Positions 8,001-14,390 of a stretch of 14,390 nucleotides of DNA are shown piece after piece. The notes under the pieces were generated by a model that saw nothing but the letters and a program-made list of their open reading frames with translations, was not told where the DNA came from and did no database searches. The stretch's first letter is position 1. Every line of letters starts with the position of its first letter. The stretch is from an uncultured Oscillospiraceae bacterium (GTDB lineage Bacteria; Bacillota; Clostridia; Oscillospirales; Ruminococcaceae), in contig UQQY01000042.1 in NCBI GenBank assembly GCA_900543295.1, forward strand, positions 1-14,390, read 5' to 3'. The position numbers and the translations under genes were made by a program.

Positions 8001-8016
8001 TGTTCTACATCGAACA
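8001..8016. promoter_or_regulatory. Candidate MarR operator at the marR transcription start
   Basis: TGTTC (8001-8005) and GAACA (8012-8016) form an inverted repeat with a 6-base spacer. It touches the -10 box and covers the expected start of transcription, a common place for autorepression. The inner ACATCGAAC is shared, in reverse orientation, with 7473-7481 before the ABC genes. That MarR binds here is inference. Confidence 0.45.
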
Positions 8017-8044
8017 TTATAGCGAAACACAGCTTTTCTGTCAA
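8016..8044 (-). promoter_or_regulatory. Sigma-A promoter of the marR-ABC exporter operon
   Basis: Full-consensus hexamers on the minus strand: -35 TTGACA (8039-8044), a 17-base spacer and -10 TATAAT (8016-8021). Such a strong promoter would be expected to need a repressor. Confidence 0.93.
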
Positions 8045-8061
8045 GCGGCAATTTGTAAACA

Positions 8062-8083
8062 AACTATGGCACATGCCATAGTT
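8062..8083. promoter_or_regulatory. 22-bp perfect palindrome between divergent promoters
   Basis: Arms AACTATGGCA (8062-8071) and TGCCATAGTT (8074-8083) are exact reverse complements with a 2-base centre. The site ends 2 bases before the -35 box of the plus-strand gene and 17 bases before the marR -35 box. It looks like a binding site for a dimeric regulator serving one or both promoters. There is no T-run, so it is not a terminator. Confidence 0.6.
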
Positions 8084-8085
8084 CC

Positions 8086-8114
8086 TTGTTTTTTGTGATA
8101 GACTTTGCTATACT
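8086..8114 (+). promoter_or_regulatory. Promoter of the small membrane protein gene
   Basis: -35 TTGTTT (8086-8091), a 17-base spacer and -10 TATACT (8109-8114), 23 bases before the ATG at 8138. The weak -35 directly next to the palindrome would suit activation by a bound regulator. Confidence 0.6.
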
Positions 8115-8137
8115 CAAACAAAAAAGGAGGAATATAA

Positions 8138-8422
8138 ATGAAGCTTTCGTTTCTTTTCGTTCACTCCCATTGCGTTAAAATATTAAAGAATGGCCAGCCT
8201 GTCTTTGAAGAAGAAGTCGATGCGGGGACGCATGACATCATATTAGAGCAGAATGAAGACGGCCCGGCCTGCGATTTGCAGTTTATTTTATATCCTCCTG
8301 TTAAACAGAACAGTCTGTCCAATTACTCATTTAAGCAGATCATCCTGTTTATTCTGCTGTCTCCACTCTTACTGATCGCTTTTCTTTTGCTTGCAATTAT
8401 TCTGTGCATCTGTACTGTATAG
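8138..8422 (+). CDS. Small membrane protein of unknown function (N-terminal part of a probably split gene)
   Basis: A 94-residue product. Residues 1-60 are predicted beta-rich and soluble (for example VKILKNGQPVFEEEVDAG), followed by one hydrophobic segment at about 66-92. AAGGAGG lies 7 bases before the ATG, so translation starts here with confidence. The stop codon falls right after the membrane segment. The next frame continues as a plausible membrane protein with no good start of its own, so this may be the front half of a single protein of about 245 residues broken by a frameshift near 8420. I do not recognise the family. It is transcribed divergently from the marR-exporter operon, from its own promoter. 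Confidence 0.65.
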   Translation: MKLSFLFVHSHCVKILKNGQPVFEEEVDAGTHDIILEQNEDGPACDLQFILYPPVKQNSLSNYSFKQIILFILLSPLLLIAFLLLAIILCICTV

Positions 8423-8888
8423 CGGAGAACCTGTATTAAACCGCTTCGTGTTTACAGGTATGAATACAGCTTCCTTTTGTCTAACGCTCCAAAGCAAGCC
8501 AAGACAGCTTTATATTCAAGATCCGATTCATGATATGCTGCTTTTTTACATTGAAGATCCTGACAGCGAAGGCTTGCCGCATGTCACGCAAAGGCTTTGT
8601 CTCGATCCTAAAAAATTAAAGCGCGCTTATATGGGCTGGATTTTCGAAACAATAGCATTCTCTATTCCAATTCTACTTATTCCCGGCGGGTTTTCTCTCT
8701 TATTCTGGATACAAAACCAACCGCTCGCTGGAGCTGTCCTGCTGCTTTCAGCAGCAATTCTCCTGTTGCTTTTCTTTTTCCATTCACTGCGCGGTTCCTT
8801 TCAGGAATACCGAAAGCTCCGCTTGCTTGCCGGAAAGGGATTTATTCCGGCTAAACAGCTTGAAAAGCTGTTTCCTTTACTGACCTAA
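8391..8888 (+). CDS. Membrane protein of unknown function (C-terminal part of a probably split gene)
   Basis: An open frame of up to 165 residues. The first 75 residues are soluble and beta-like; two hydrophobic segments follow at about 84-107 and 111-131, then a basic cytoplasmic tail (RGSFQEYRKLRLLAGKG). The most upstream possible start is a TTG at 8391, inside the preceding gene; the first ATG is at 8460. Neither has a Shine-Dalgarno sequence. It overlaps the preceding frame by 32 bases. Either it is translated by coupling to the gene at 8138, or the two are one gene with a single-base frameshift; the second fits the lack of a start site better. A strong terminator begins at its stop codon. 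Confidence 0.5.
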   Translation: MQLFCASVLYSGEPVLNRFVFTGMNTASFCLTLQSKPRQLYIQDPIHDMLLFYIEDPDSEGLPHVTQRLCLDPKKLKRAYMGWIFETIAFSIPILLIPGGFSLLFWIQNQPLAGAVLLLSAAILLLLFFFHSLRGSFQEYRKLRLLAGKGFIPAKQLEKLFPLLT

Positions 8889-8935
8889 AAAGTATCACGC
8901 CCTCTTCTTACAAAAGGGCGTGATACTTTTCTTTT
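8888..8935. terminator. Bidirectional intrinsic terminator
   Basis: A perfect 16-bp stem (AAAAGTATCACGCCCT at 8888-8903 with its complement at 8915-8930) has an 11-base loop. T-runs follow on both strands. It ends the plus-strand membrane protein transcript, starting within its stop codon, and the convergent minus-strand peptidase transcript, whose stop is at 8950. Confidence 0.93.
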
Positions 8936-8949
8936 TGTATTTGTGATTT

Positions 8950-10713
8950 TCACGCGGCGGCTTTCTCCAAACATGAAGCAAAAACCGGCTTTATTCTGCG
9001 AATAATTCCGCTTTCAAACGGACTCTCAAGGCCGGCGGCTGTCACATTTTCTACGAAATTTCTGCTCTCTGTCCGTTGTATCATCCGATCATATATCCTG
9101 ACCGCCTGTGCCTCGTCCGTCAAAGAAAGCTGCCATACTTGCAGCGCAACGCACGCGGACGATACATAACCCGTCACATAGAACGGAAACTCAAACAGGT
9201 GTGTCGTGCCTATCCAATCTTTTTGATAATATTCATCGTCTGAAACATCAGTCAACCCAAAACGGCAAGCCTGTTCTCCTGCAATCTCTCCAAGCCGCTG
9301 CGGCGTCAGAGAGTTCGAATCCTCTGCGTAAACCGCAAATTCGACTGCGGCGAAATACGCCTGATATACTATGGTGTCGAGCATGTTCAGCACCTCCGCC
9401 TGCTTTGCCGCTTCAGCCGATTCATCCGAATACAGGCTGTCATAGTGATTGGAGAGCAAAAGCTCCAGAGTCTGTGAATATACCTCGGACATATCCGTCG
9501 TTTCATAAAGATCATCTGTCTGCATCGCCGCATATGCATGACCGAATTCATGCACAAGTGTGCCAATACTGTAGAAATCCTCTGTATATGACATCAAAAT
9601 ATATGGCGAGCGGTAGGAATACAAGTCGTAGGTTGACGCGCCGCCATATTTATGGCTCTCCGGCTCGTATCCGATCAGATCGCAGGCAAGCATCTGCTCA
9701 AAGCCGGAACGAAGCGCCGGACTCATCTCGCCAAACGCATTCTGCAAAAACGTACTGCACGTATCAAAGGAAATCGTCTCATCCGGCTCATACCACCACG
9801 CTTCCAGATACAATGGTCCGAGTTCTTCGGCGATCTCATCCAGCAGCGCTTCAAAGCTTTGGGGCGTATAATCCTTTTCTCTGCTGAACAAATACTCGGT
9901 ATAGTGATCGAAGCCGGATTCCTCCGCGATCCGCTGTCTCACCTGCACAAGCGAAATATAAAGCTTGGCTATCCGGTTATAATGCGCCGCATACCACCGC
10001 CAAAGCAAGTTCGAATAGGTATCCGTATCCTCAACTGCGTAAATATCGTAATAGGTATATGACGTATCGCCGAACTGTACGGAGGCACTGGATAAAATCC
10101 CGCCGTATTCCTCACAAAGACGCGCTTCCTCTGCAAGAAGTTCTATCACCTCATCCGTATAGTAAACGTCTTCCTCCCAGATATGATCGAAATATGCGTC
10201 ACCAAAATTTTCCGCAATCTGCTCTCTGTATGCTGAATCGTATAAAAATGCGTAGCAGCTGTCATATTCACTGGTGAGCGCCGGCTCATTCTCGGCAAGA
10301 TAGACGCATTCCTCTGCCCAAAAAGTATCGGACATGTCCGTTTTATGGTGAATCTCTGCGAGGTTCATCATCGTACAGTACCAGTCATACAGCAATTCCA
10401 TCTCCTCAATATAAGGCTTTAGTTCTTCAAAAGAGGCACAGGTGCGCATTTTAAATCCAAGATCAGACAAACGCTGTGTCACTGCCTCTGCGTCCGGACG
10501 CTCATACTCCATTTTAGAAAATGGAACCAACCCGTTCTCTGTGTTATACTGCGGAACAGTCAATTCAGACTTCTCTGTGCCGCCGGAAAGCCATTTATCC
10601 ACCAAATCGCGATAGCGGGAGGCGTCCATCATACATCCGCTTAAGAAAACAGATACGGCAAGAACGAGCGTCAGCAAACGCCCTGTCTTAGGCATGCGAG
10701 ATTTTGATTTCAT
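8950..10713 (-). CDS. M3-family zinc metallopeptidase, lipoprotein (oligoendopeptidase F-like)
   Basis: A 587-residue probable oligopeptidase. The N-terminus is a lipoprotein signal: a basic stretch (MKSKSRMPKTGR), a hydrophobic core and the lipobox LSGC with Cys27 as the lipidation site. The mature enzyme should therefore be anchored outside the membrane. The zinc site is HEFGH at 388-392, with Glu417 (in SQTLELLL) 25 residues after the second His, the spacing of the third ligand in M3 peptidases such as neurolysin and PepF. The mature chain is mostly helical and rich in acidic and aromatic residues, as in that family. Most M3 enzymes are cytoplasmic, so a lipoprotein form is notable. The ATG at 10713 has AAAGGAGG with a 9-base spacing. 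It follows the GH42-like gene by 56 bases without a terminator, so the two are likely cotranscribed; the functional link is not obvious. Confidence 0.87.
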   Translation of the reverse strand: MKSKSRMPKTGRLLTLVLAVSVFLSGCMMDASRYRDLVDKWLSGGTEKSELTVPQYNTENGLVPFSKMEYERPDAEAVTQRLSDLGFKMRTCASFEELKPYIEEMELLYDWYCTMMNLAEIHHKTDMSDTFWAEECVYLAENEPALTSEYDSCYAFLYDSAYREQIAENFGDAYFDHIWEEDVYYTDEVIELLAEEARLCEEYGGILSSASVQFGDTSYTYYDIYAVEDTDTYSNLLWRWYAAHYNRIAKLYISLVQVRQRIAEESGFDHYTEYLFSREKDYTPQSFEALLDEIAEELGPLYLEAWWYEPDETISFDTCSTFLQNAFGEMSPALRSGFEQMLACDLIGYEPESHKYGGASTYDLYSYRSPYILMSYTEDFYSIGTLVHEFGHAYAAMQTDDLYETTDMSEVYSQTLELLLSNHYDSLYSDESAEAAKQAEVLNMLDTIVYQAYFAAVEFAVYAEDSNSLTPQRLGEIAGEQACRFGLTDVSDDEYYQKDWIGTTHLFEFPFYVTGYVSSACVALQVWQLSLTDEAQAVRIYDRMIQRTESRNFVENVTAAGLESPFESGIIRRIKPVFASCLEKAAA

Positions 10714-10769
10714 ACGGCCAGTCCTCCTTTATTGCTGCTTTAGTTTAAGGGAAGAGATGATTTCTTGCA

Positions 10770-12875
10770 TTATTCTTTTTCGATCCATACTGCCGAATGC
10801 GGCATCAGCATCGTTTCATTCACCGGATGAATAAACGTTTTTTTGCCGGAAAACGCCCCAGTATCATAGGGATACGACGTGTGATTCACAATAAACAGCC
10901 CGTTTTCAAACGCAGAAAACAGAATGCCGCGCGCTGAAACTGCATTTTTCCCTTCTGTGACAAAGCGTGCGGTCACGCTCCCGGCATGCCTCCGGTAAAG
11001 CACGCTGAAGGGATCCTCTCCGCTTAAATTCATCGGATAATAGGCGCGGTTTCCGTACTGTACCGGAACCGCTTCGTTCTCCCTTGCGCAATATTCCGCA
11101 CCGGACTCATAGCCGATGGCATAAACCGCGCCCTTCCCATATGAAATCCGGACAACCGCCGCAAGACCGCTGTCCTCAAACTGCGCGATACATTCTCCCT
11201 GTGCGCACGCAGAAAAGACCGCGCCGGTCGGAATCCATCCCTCGCCAAAGCGAATGCATTCACGCGGATGCGTCTGCTCCGCAATACCGAATGCAGCGGC
11301 GGAAACCGGCTCAAACGCACTACGGAATACAATTCCGCCCCGCGCCGCAAAGGAACGGATTTCTTCTTCCGCCTTTTCATCCGGTTCTGCATGATAGCAG
11401 GAATTGGCCGGAAGAATCAGAATATCGTACTGCGCAAGGATACCGCCGACAATCTGATCGAGATGGATGATATCCGGATTTTGACCGCAGTCGCACGCCG
11501 CCTGATAGTAACCAAGACTGTCAAGCCGCCTGCGCTCGTTTCCCTCGATGGTATAGCCCTCGGCCAGCGCCATCTGAGAAGGAAACAGAATTGCCGTTTT
11601 TGTTTCCGGCCGACCCTTTCTCCGCGGTATAACCTGCTTTGCCCAGCGGTTTCCGTCCGCAATCGACTTTTTGAATGCGGAAGAAAGCTTATGCATCACA
11701 CCGCCGTCGTCTAAGCCGCAGTAGCCGTAGGCATGCAGTCCGTCCGCACCGGACGCCGCCGCTGAACCGATGATCTCGGCAGGTGTAATTTCCCGGTAAA
11801 TATCATAGGCTGTGTGCCGCCCAAGATAAAATCCGACCGAAAACTCCCGCCCAATATTCATCATGCGGATCATACTGTTTTGATAATCGGAGACATAAGG
11901 GTTCGGCGTAGCGTCCGGAAGCTGCGGCACCGTCATAAAGGTCGCCTGATCGACGCTTTTGGCAAGCCGGTACGGATCGATCCCGCGGTTTGCCGTATCC
12001 CAAAGATCAAAACGATTGTAACGATTGATATTCAAAAACATGCTCCACTGTGAAAGATTCGGCATCAGCAGGAGAGCAGGCTCCTCTGCATGGAGCTTTT
12101 GCTGCATTGCCGCAAAATAGCATGCAAGCTCATACTGCTTATACTGCTGGTTGTCCCAGTACCTCCAAAACGCGGGCGTCCGATTTTGGTAATCGTCTGC
12201 GCAGAGTGGCGCTGTACGGATGTCCTGCCAATAATCAGTCGGTTTAAGCTCGTCAAAATCCGCAAAGCTTGTATGGTACCGCTCGTTCAGCAGCGCAATA
12301 TCGCCTTCATACCGTTGTTTGAGCACACTGCGATAGCGCTCCTGTCCGCTTTCATCAAAGCTTGCCGCCGCAATCGGATCCCACATGGAGCATAGCGGAA
12401 GCTGTTTTCTTCCATTCGTATAAACGGCGGCATGATTATTTTTGTAAAGGGAAAAAAGCCCTTTTACATGATGAAGCATGCTCGCCTGCGCTTTCTCCGA
12501 CCAATAGCGGTAATACCGCATCTGTCTGCCGTCAACATCCACAATACCTTCGCCCGTGACAGGCGGACTGAAGCGAATGTTCGGATACAGGTTGTCCCCG
12601 TCCAGATAAATCGCCAGAAAATGATGGCACAGTCCGTTTTCCGCACATTTTTTCATCATGTACTCCTGCTGTTTTACATAGGGACTGGCGGCTTTTCCCT
12701 CATAGCGGTCCCAGAAATCCTGCCAGGATTTTGAATCGAGCAAAACGGTATTAAAGCCCATTCCGGCAATATCCTGCATCGCGCGGTCTATGTATTCCCG
12801 GTCACTGTACGCCGGTTCAAAAAAATTGCCGAACCAAAGGCTTACATATGGTTCGTTCGCTTTTGTCTGGATCAA
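10770..12875 (-). CDS. GH42-like glycosidase-fold protein with GATase-like domain
   Basis: About 701 residues, resembling family 42 beta-galactosidases in layout: an N-terminal TIM barrel (about 10-410) and then a class I glutamine-amidotransferase-like domain (about 425-600, including YDILILPANSCYH and ARGGIVF), the GH42 trimerisation domain. A GH42-like stretch is visible at about 178-215 (RYRSVLKQRYEGDIALLNERYHTSF). The usual acid/base position (NEYG) appears here as MWDP (about 164-167), and the usual nucleophile region (near 350) reads FYLGRH without a Glu, so typical GH42 catalysis is doubtful. There is no signal peptide. Start: the frame opens at a GTG at 12884, but GAGGTGA (12881-12887) overlaps that codon and sits 5 bases before a TTG at 12875, so TTG is the likelier start. 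Family assignment is by pattern recognition and may be a neighbouring GH clan. Confidence 0.62.
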   Translation of the reverse strand: MIQTKANEPYVSLWFGNFFEPAYSDREYIDRAMQDIAGMGFNTVLLDSKSWQDFWDRYEGKAASPYVKQQEYMMKKCAENGLCHHFLAIYLDGDNLYPNIRFSPPVTGEGIVDVDGRQMRYYRYWSEKAQASMLHHVKGLFSLYKNNHAAVYTNGRKQLPLCSMWDPIAAASFDESGQERYRSVLKQRYEGDIALLNERYHTSFADFDELKPTDYWQDIRTAPLCADDYQNRTPAFWRYWDNQQYKQYELACYFAAMQQKLHAEEPALLLMPNLSQWSMFLNINRYNRFDLWDTANRGIDPYRLAKSVDQATFMTVPQLPDATPNPYVSDYQNSMIRMMNIGREFSVGFYLGRHTAYDIYREITPAEIIGSAAASGADGLHAYGYCGLDDGGVMHKLSSAFKKSIADGNRWAKQVIPRRKGRPETKTAILFPSQMALAEGYTIEGNERRRLDSLGYYQAACDCGQNPDIIHLDQIVGGILAQYDILILPANSCYHAEPDEKAEEEIRSFAARGGIVFRSAFEPVSAAAFGIAEQTHPRECIRFGEGWIPTGAVFSACAQGECIAQFEDSGLAAVVRISYGKGAVYAIGYESGAEYCARENEAVPVQYGNRAYYPMNLSGEDPFSVLYRRHAGSVTARFVTEGKNAVSARGILFSAFENGLFIVNHTSYPYDTGAFSGKKTFIHPVNETMLMPHSAVWIEKE

Positions 12876-12880
12876 TTCCT

Positions 12881-12887
12881 TCACCTC
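12881..12887 (-). promoter_or_regulatory. Ribosome binding site deciding a TTG start
   Basis: GAGGTGA on the minus strand matches the 16S tail well and lies 5 bases before the TTG at 12875. The GTG of the longest frame (12882-12884) is inside this site and so cannot be the start it serves. The same bases also form a two-codon frame, ATG AGG TGA (12881-12889). Confidence 0.6.
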
Positions 12888-12918
12888 ATGTCAACGATAC
12901 GTTTCGCTTTCTGCTTTT

Positions 12919-12947
12919 ATTATGCATGGAATCACTGCCGTTTGCAA
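12919..12947 (-). promoter_or_regulatory. Promoter of the GH42-like/M3 peptidase unit
   Basis: On the minus strand: -35 TTGCAA (12942-12947), a 17-base spacer and -10 CATAAT (12919-12924), about 45 bases before the TTG start. Confidence 0.65.
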
Positions 12948-13026
12948 GTACATTTTGTATATTGATTTGCCTCTTTCCAATACAGCATTGATTTTTACGC
13001 AGAGGCTTTTCCAAATGTACCCGTTT

Positions 13027-13064
13027 GTTTATTGTATTTTTCATTGAAATGGTATACAATAAAC
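13027..13064. promoter_or_regulatory. Symmetric promoter made of an 11-bp inverted repeat
   Basis: GTTTATTGTAT (13027-13037) and ATACAATAAAC (13054-13064) are perfect reverse complements. On the plus strand they supply -35 TTGTAT (13032-13037) and -10 TACAAT (13055-13060) with a 17-base spacer, for tldD. Because of the symmetry, the same hexamers with the same spacing occur on the minus strand, pointing to the GH42-like gene. The repeat may alternatively, or also, be an operator. Confidence 0.5.
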
Positions 13065-13081
13065 AGGAAGCGATCCGCCCC

Positions 13082-13154
13082 TGCATACGATCTCCCGAAA
13101 ACGGAACTCTGTATGCAAAGAAGCGGTGCGCACCGCCCTAAAACAGCGGTTTTA
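13082..13154 (+). promoter_or_regulatory. Structured tldD leader with three hairpins
   Basis: If transcription starts near 13067, tldD has a leader of about 120 bases. It holds: (1) TGCATAC (13082-13088) with GTATGCA (13111-13117), enclosing a CCG-AAAA-CGG mini-stem; (2) the 14-base self-complementary GCGGTGCGCACCGC (13123-13136); (3) TAAAAC (13139-13144) with GTTTTA (13149-13154) and a 4-base loop. I do not recognise a known riboswitch class. No T-run follows, so it is not a simple terminator. Confidence 0.4.
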
Positions 13155-13187
13155 TCATCGTATTATTTGTACAGAAGGGAGTATACC

Positions 13188-14390
13188 ATGATTGCAAAAC
13201 CAATTTTGGAGGCTGTTCTCGCAAAGGCAATGTCAACAGGCGCTGATTTTGCCGAAGTCTATGTAGAACGCACCAAAGAAAACAACATCGTGATGATCGA
13301 CAGCCAGGTCGACCGGATCAAAGACAGCCTGTTAAGCGGCGTCGGCATTCGTGTCTTCAAAGGACTGCGCTGCGTCAACGCATCCACAGCCGATTTGTCG
13401 TTAGAGGGAATGCTTGCCTGCGCCGGCCGTGTTGCCGACGCTTTAGGAGAAGGAAACGAGGAGATTTCCATCCATTTGACTGAACGTCTTTTCGGCGACA
13501 TTCATCCGATCCGCATTGTGCCGGATACTGTTTTTAAGGCGCAGAAAGCGGAAATCCTAAAAGAGGCCTACTTTGCGGCAAAGGAAAAGAGTGACCGCAT
13601 TTCGCAGGTTTCCGCGACGCTTCTGGACGTGGACCATCAAATTATGGTCGCTAACAGCGAGGGCCTTTTTGCACAGGATCGTCAAATTCGTACCCGCCTT
13701 GCAGTAGAGGCCGTCGCCAGTAAAAACGGCGAGAACCAGACCGGTTCCTGCTCGCCTGGAAGACGAATGGGGCTCGAGCTGTTCGAGATGATCCCGCCGC
13801 GCTCTATCGGGGAAAAGGCTGCCGCACAGGCGCTTACCATGCTGGATGCGGATTACTGCAAAGCCGGAACCAAAACCGTCGCCATCGAAAATGGCTTCGG
13901 CGGCGTTATTTTCCATGAAGCATGCGGCCACTCGCTGGAAGCATCCGCTGTAGCGCTCAATCAGTCGCAGTTTGCAGGTAAACTCGGCCAGCAGATCGCA
14001 AATCCAAAGGTCACCGCAGTGGACGACGGTACAATTCCGAATGCGTGGGGCTCCATCAACATTGACGACGAGGGCACACCATCCAAACGCAATGTGTTGA
14101 TCGAAAACGGTATTTTAAAATACTATCTCATTGACAAGCTGAACGGCCGCCGCATGGGAATGGAATCGACCGGCAGCAGCCGCAGACAGGGCTATACCTT
14201 TGCGCCGACCTCCCGTATGACCAACACCTTTATTGAAAACGGACCGGACAAGAACGAGGACATCATCGCCTCCATCGAAGACGGCATTTATGCAAAAGAA
14301 ATGGGCGGCGGATCAGTCAATCCGCTGACCGGCGCTTTCAACTTCGCCGTACGCGAAGGCTATATTATAAGAAACGGTAAAATCTGCGAG
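13188..14390 (+). CDS. tldD: TldD metalloprotease, truncated by the right edge
   Basis: 401 residues are visible and the frame is still open at the window end; family members usually have about 460-480 residues. It is the TldD half of the TldD/TldE (PmbA) protease, which degrades unfolded peptides and processes some modified peptides such as microcins in other bacteria. The zinc-binding HExxxH motif is present as HEACGH at residues 243-248, within GGVIFHEACGHSLEA; the fourth ligand, a Cys near the C-terminus, would lie beyond the edge. Other family stretches are MIDSQVDRIKDSLLSGVGIRVF (about 36-57, split here as MIDSQVDRIK and GVGIRVF) and the glycine-rich MGGGSVNPLTGAFNFAV near the end. The ATG at 13188 follows GAAGGGAG with a spacing of about 6 bases. 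A cytoplasmic enzyme; tldE/pmbA would be expected directly downstream. Confidence 0.93.
   Translation, partial: MIAKPILEAVLAKAMSTGADFAEVYVERTKENNIVMIDSQVDRIKDSLLSGVGIRVFKGLRCVNASTADLSLEGMLACAGRVADALGEGNEEISIHLTERLFGDIHPIRIVPDTVFKAQKAEILKEAYFAAKEKSDRISQVSATLLDVDHQIMVANSEGLFAQDRQIRTRLAVEAVASKNGENQTGSCSPGRRMGLELFEMIPPRSIGEKAAAQALTMLDADYCKAGTKTVAIENGFGGVIFHEACGHSLEASAVALNQSQFAGKLGQQIANPKVTAVDDGTIPNAWGSINIDDEGTPSKRNVLIENGILKYYLIDKLNGRRMGMESTGSSRRQGYTFAPTSRMTNTFIENGPDKNEDIIASIEDGIYAKEMGGGSVNPLTGAFNFAVREGYIIRNGKICE

Noticed and set aside
7962..8051. Extended N-terminus of the MarR regulator
   Set aside because: This part contains the -10 and most of the -35 box of the consensus promoter, so it is not translated; the ATG at 7961 has a good ribosome site.
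9108..9887. Plus-strand open frame of 259 codons opposite the M3 peptidase gene
   Set aside because: Antisense shadow of a gene with an intact zinc motif and lipobox; low-complexity translation with no start signal.
13259..13931. Minus-strand frames opposite tldD
   Set aside because: They are antisense to the continuous tldD frame, which carries HEACGH and runs to the window end; no ribosome sites support them.

Overview
The window reads as chromosomal DNA of a low-to-mid GC Firmicute, most likely a gut-type member of the Clostridia (Oscillospiraceae/Ruminococcaceae-like). The basis is strong AGGAGG-type ribosome binding sites before nearly every gene, clean sigma-A promoters, intrinsic terminators, and the gene families present. 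No rRNA, tRNA, CRISPR array, transposase or phage gene was seen. The genus assignment is inference.

Layout. (1) 1-1956, minus strand: the first seven codons of an unidentified gene at the left edge, preceded by a cytoplasmic sialidase-fold (Asp-box) glycan-active protein with its own promoter and an operator-like inverted repeat. (2) About 2009-2139: an intergenic stretch holding four consecutive hairpins with no convincing gene. (3) 2261-3595, minus: an FAD-dependent amine-oxidase/phytoene-desaturase-fold oxidoreductase. (4) 3706-8044, minus: a three-gene unit of a MarR-type repressor followed by the two halves of a heterodimeric TM287/288-type ABC exporter. It runs from a near-consensus promoter to a strong terminator, and its repeat elements suggest MarR self-regulation. 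(5) 8062-8888, plus: divergent from marR across a 22-bp perfect palindrome, a small membrane protein gene that looks split by a frameshift, ending in a bidirectional terminator. (6) 8950-12947, minus: a two-gene unit of a GH42-like glycosidase-fold protein, probably starting at TTG, and an M3-family zinc metallopeptidase lipoprotein. (7) 13027-14390, plus: a symmetric promoter, a leader with three hairpins, and tldD, cut by the right edge.

How the genes work together. The exporter pair shows the asymmetry expected of one functional heterodimer: one subunit has Asp for the catalytic Glu and Gln for the H-loop His, and the partner has LSQGQ for LSGGQ. With the MarR gene in front, the unit resembles a drug- or metabolite-responsive efflux system. 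The sialidase-fold and GH42-like proteins suggest glycan use, but neither substrate can be read from the sequence, and the GH42-like protein appears to lack the usual catalytic glutamates. TldD normally works with TldE/PmbA, which would be expected just beyond the right edge.

I found no clear new multi-gene system. The least explained elements are the hairpin cluster at 2009-2139, the palindrome at 8062-8083, the GH42-like protein without canonical catalytic residues, and the structured tldD leader.
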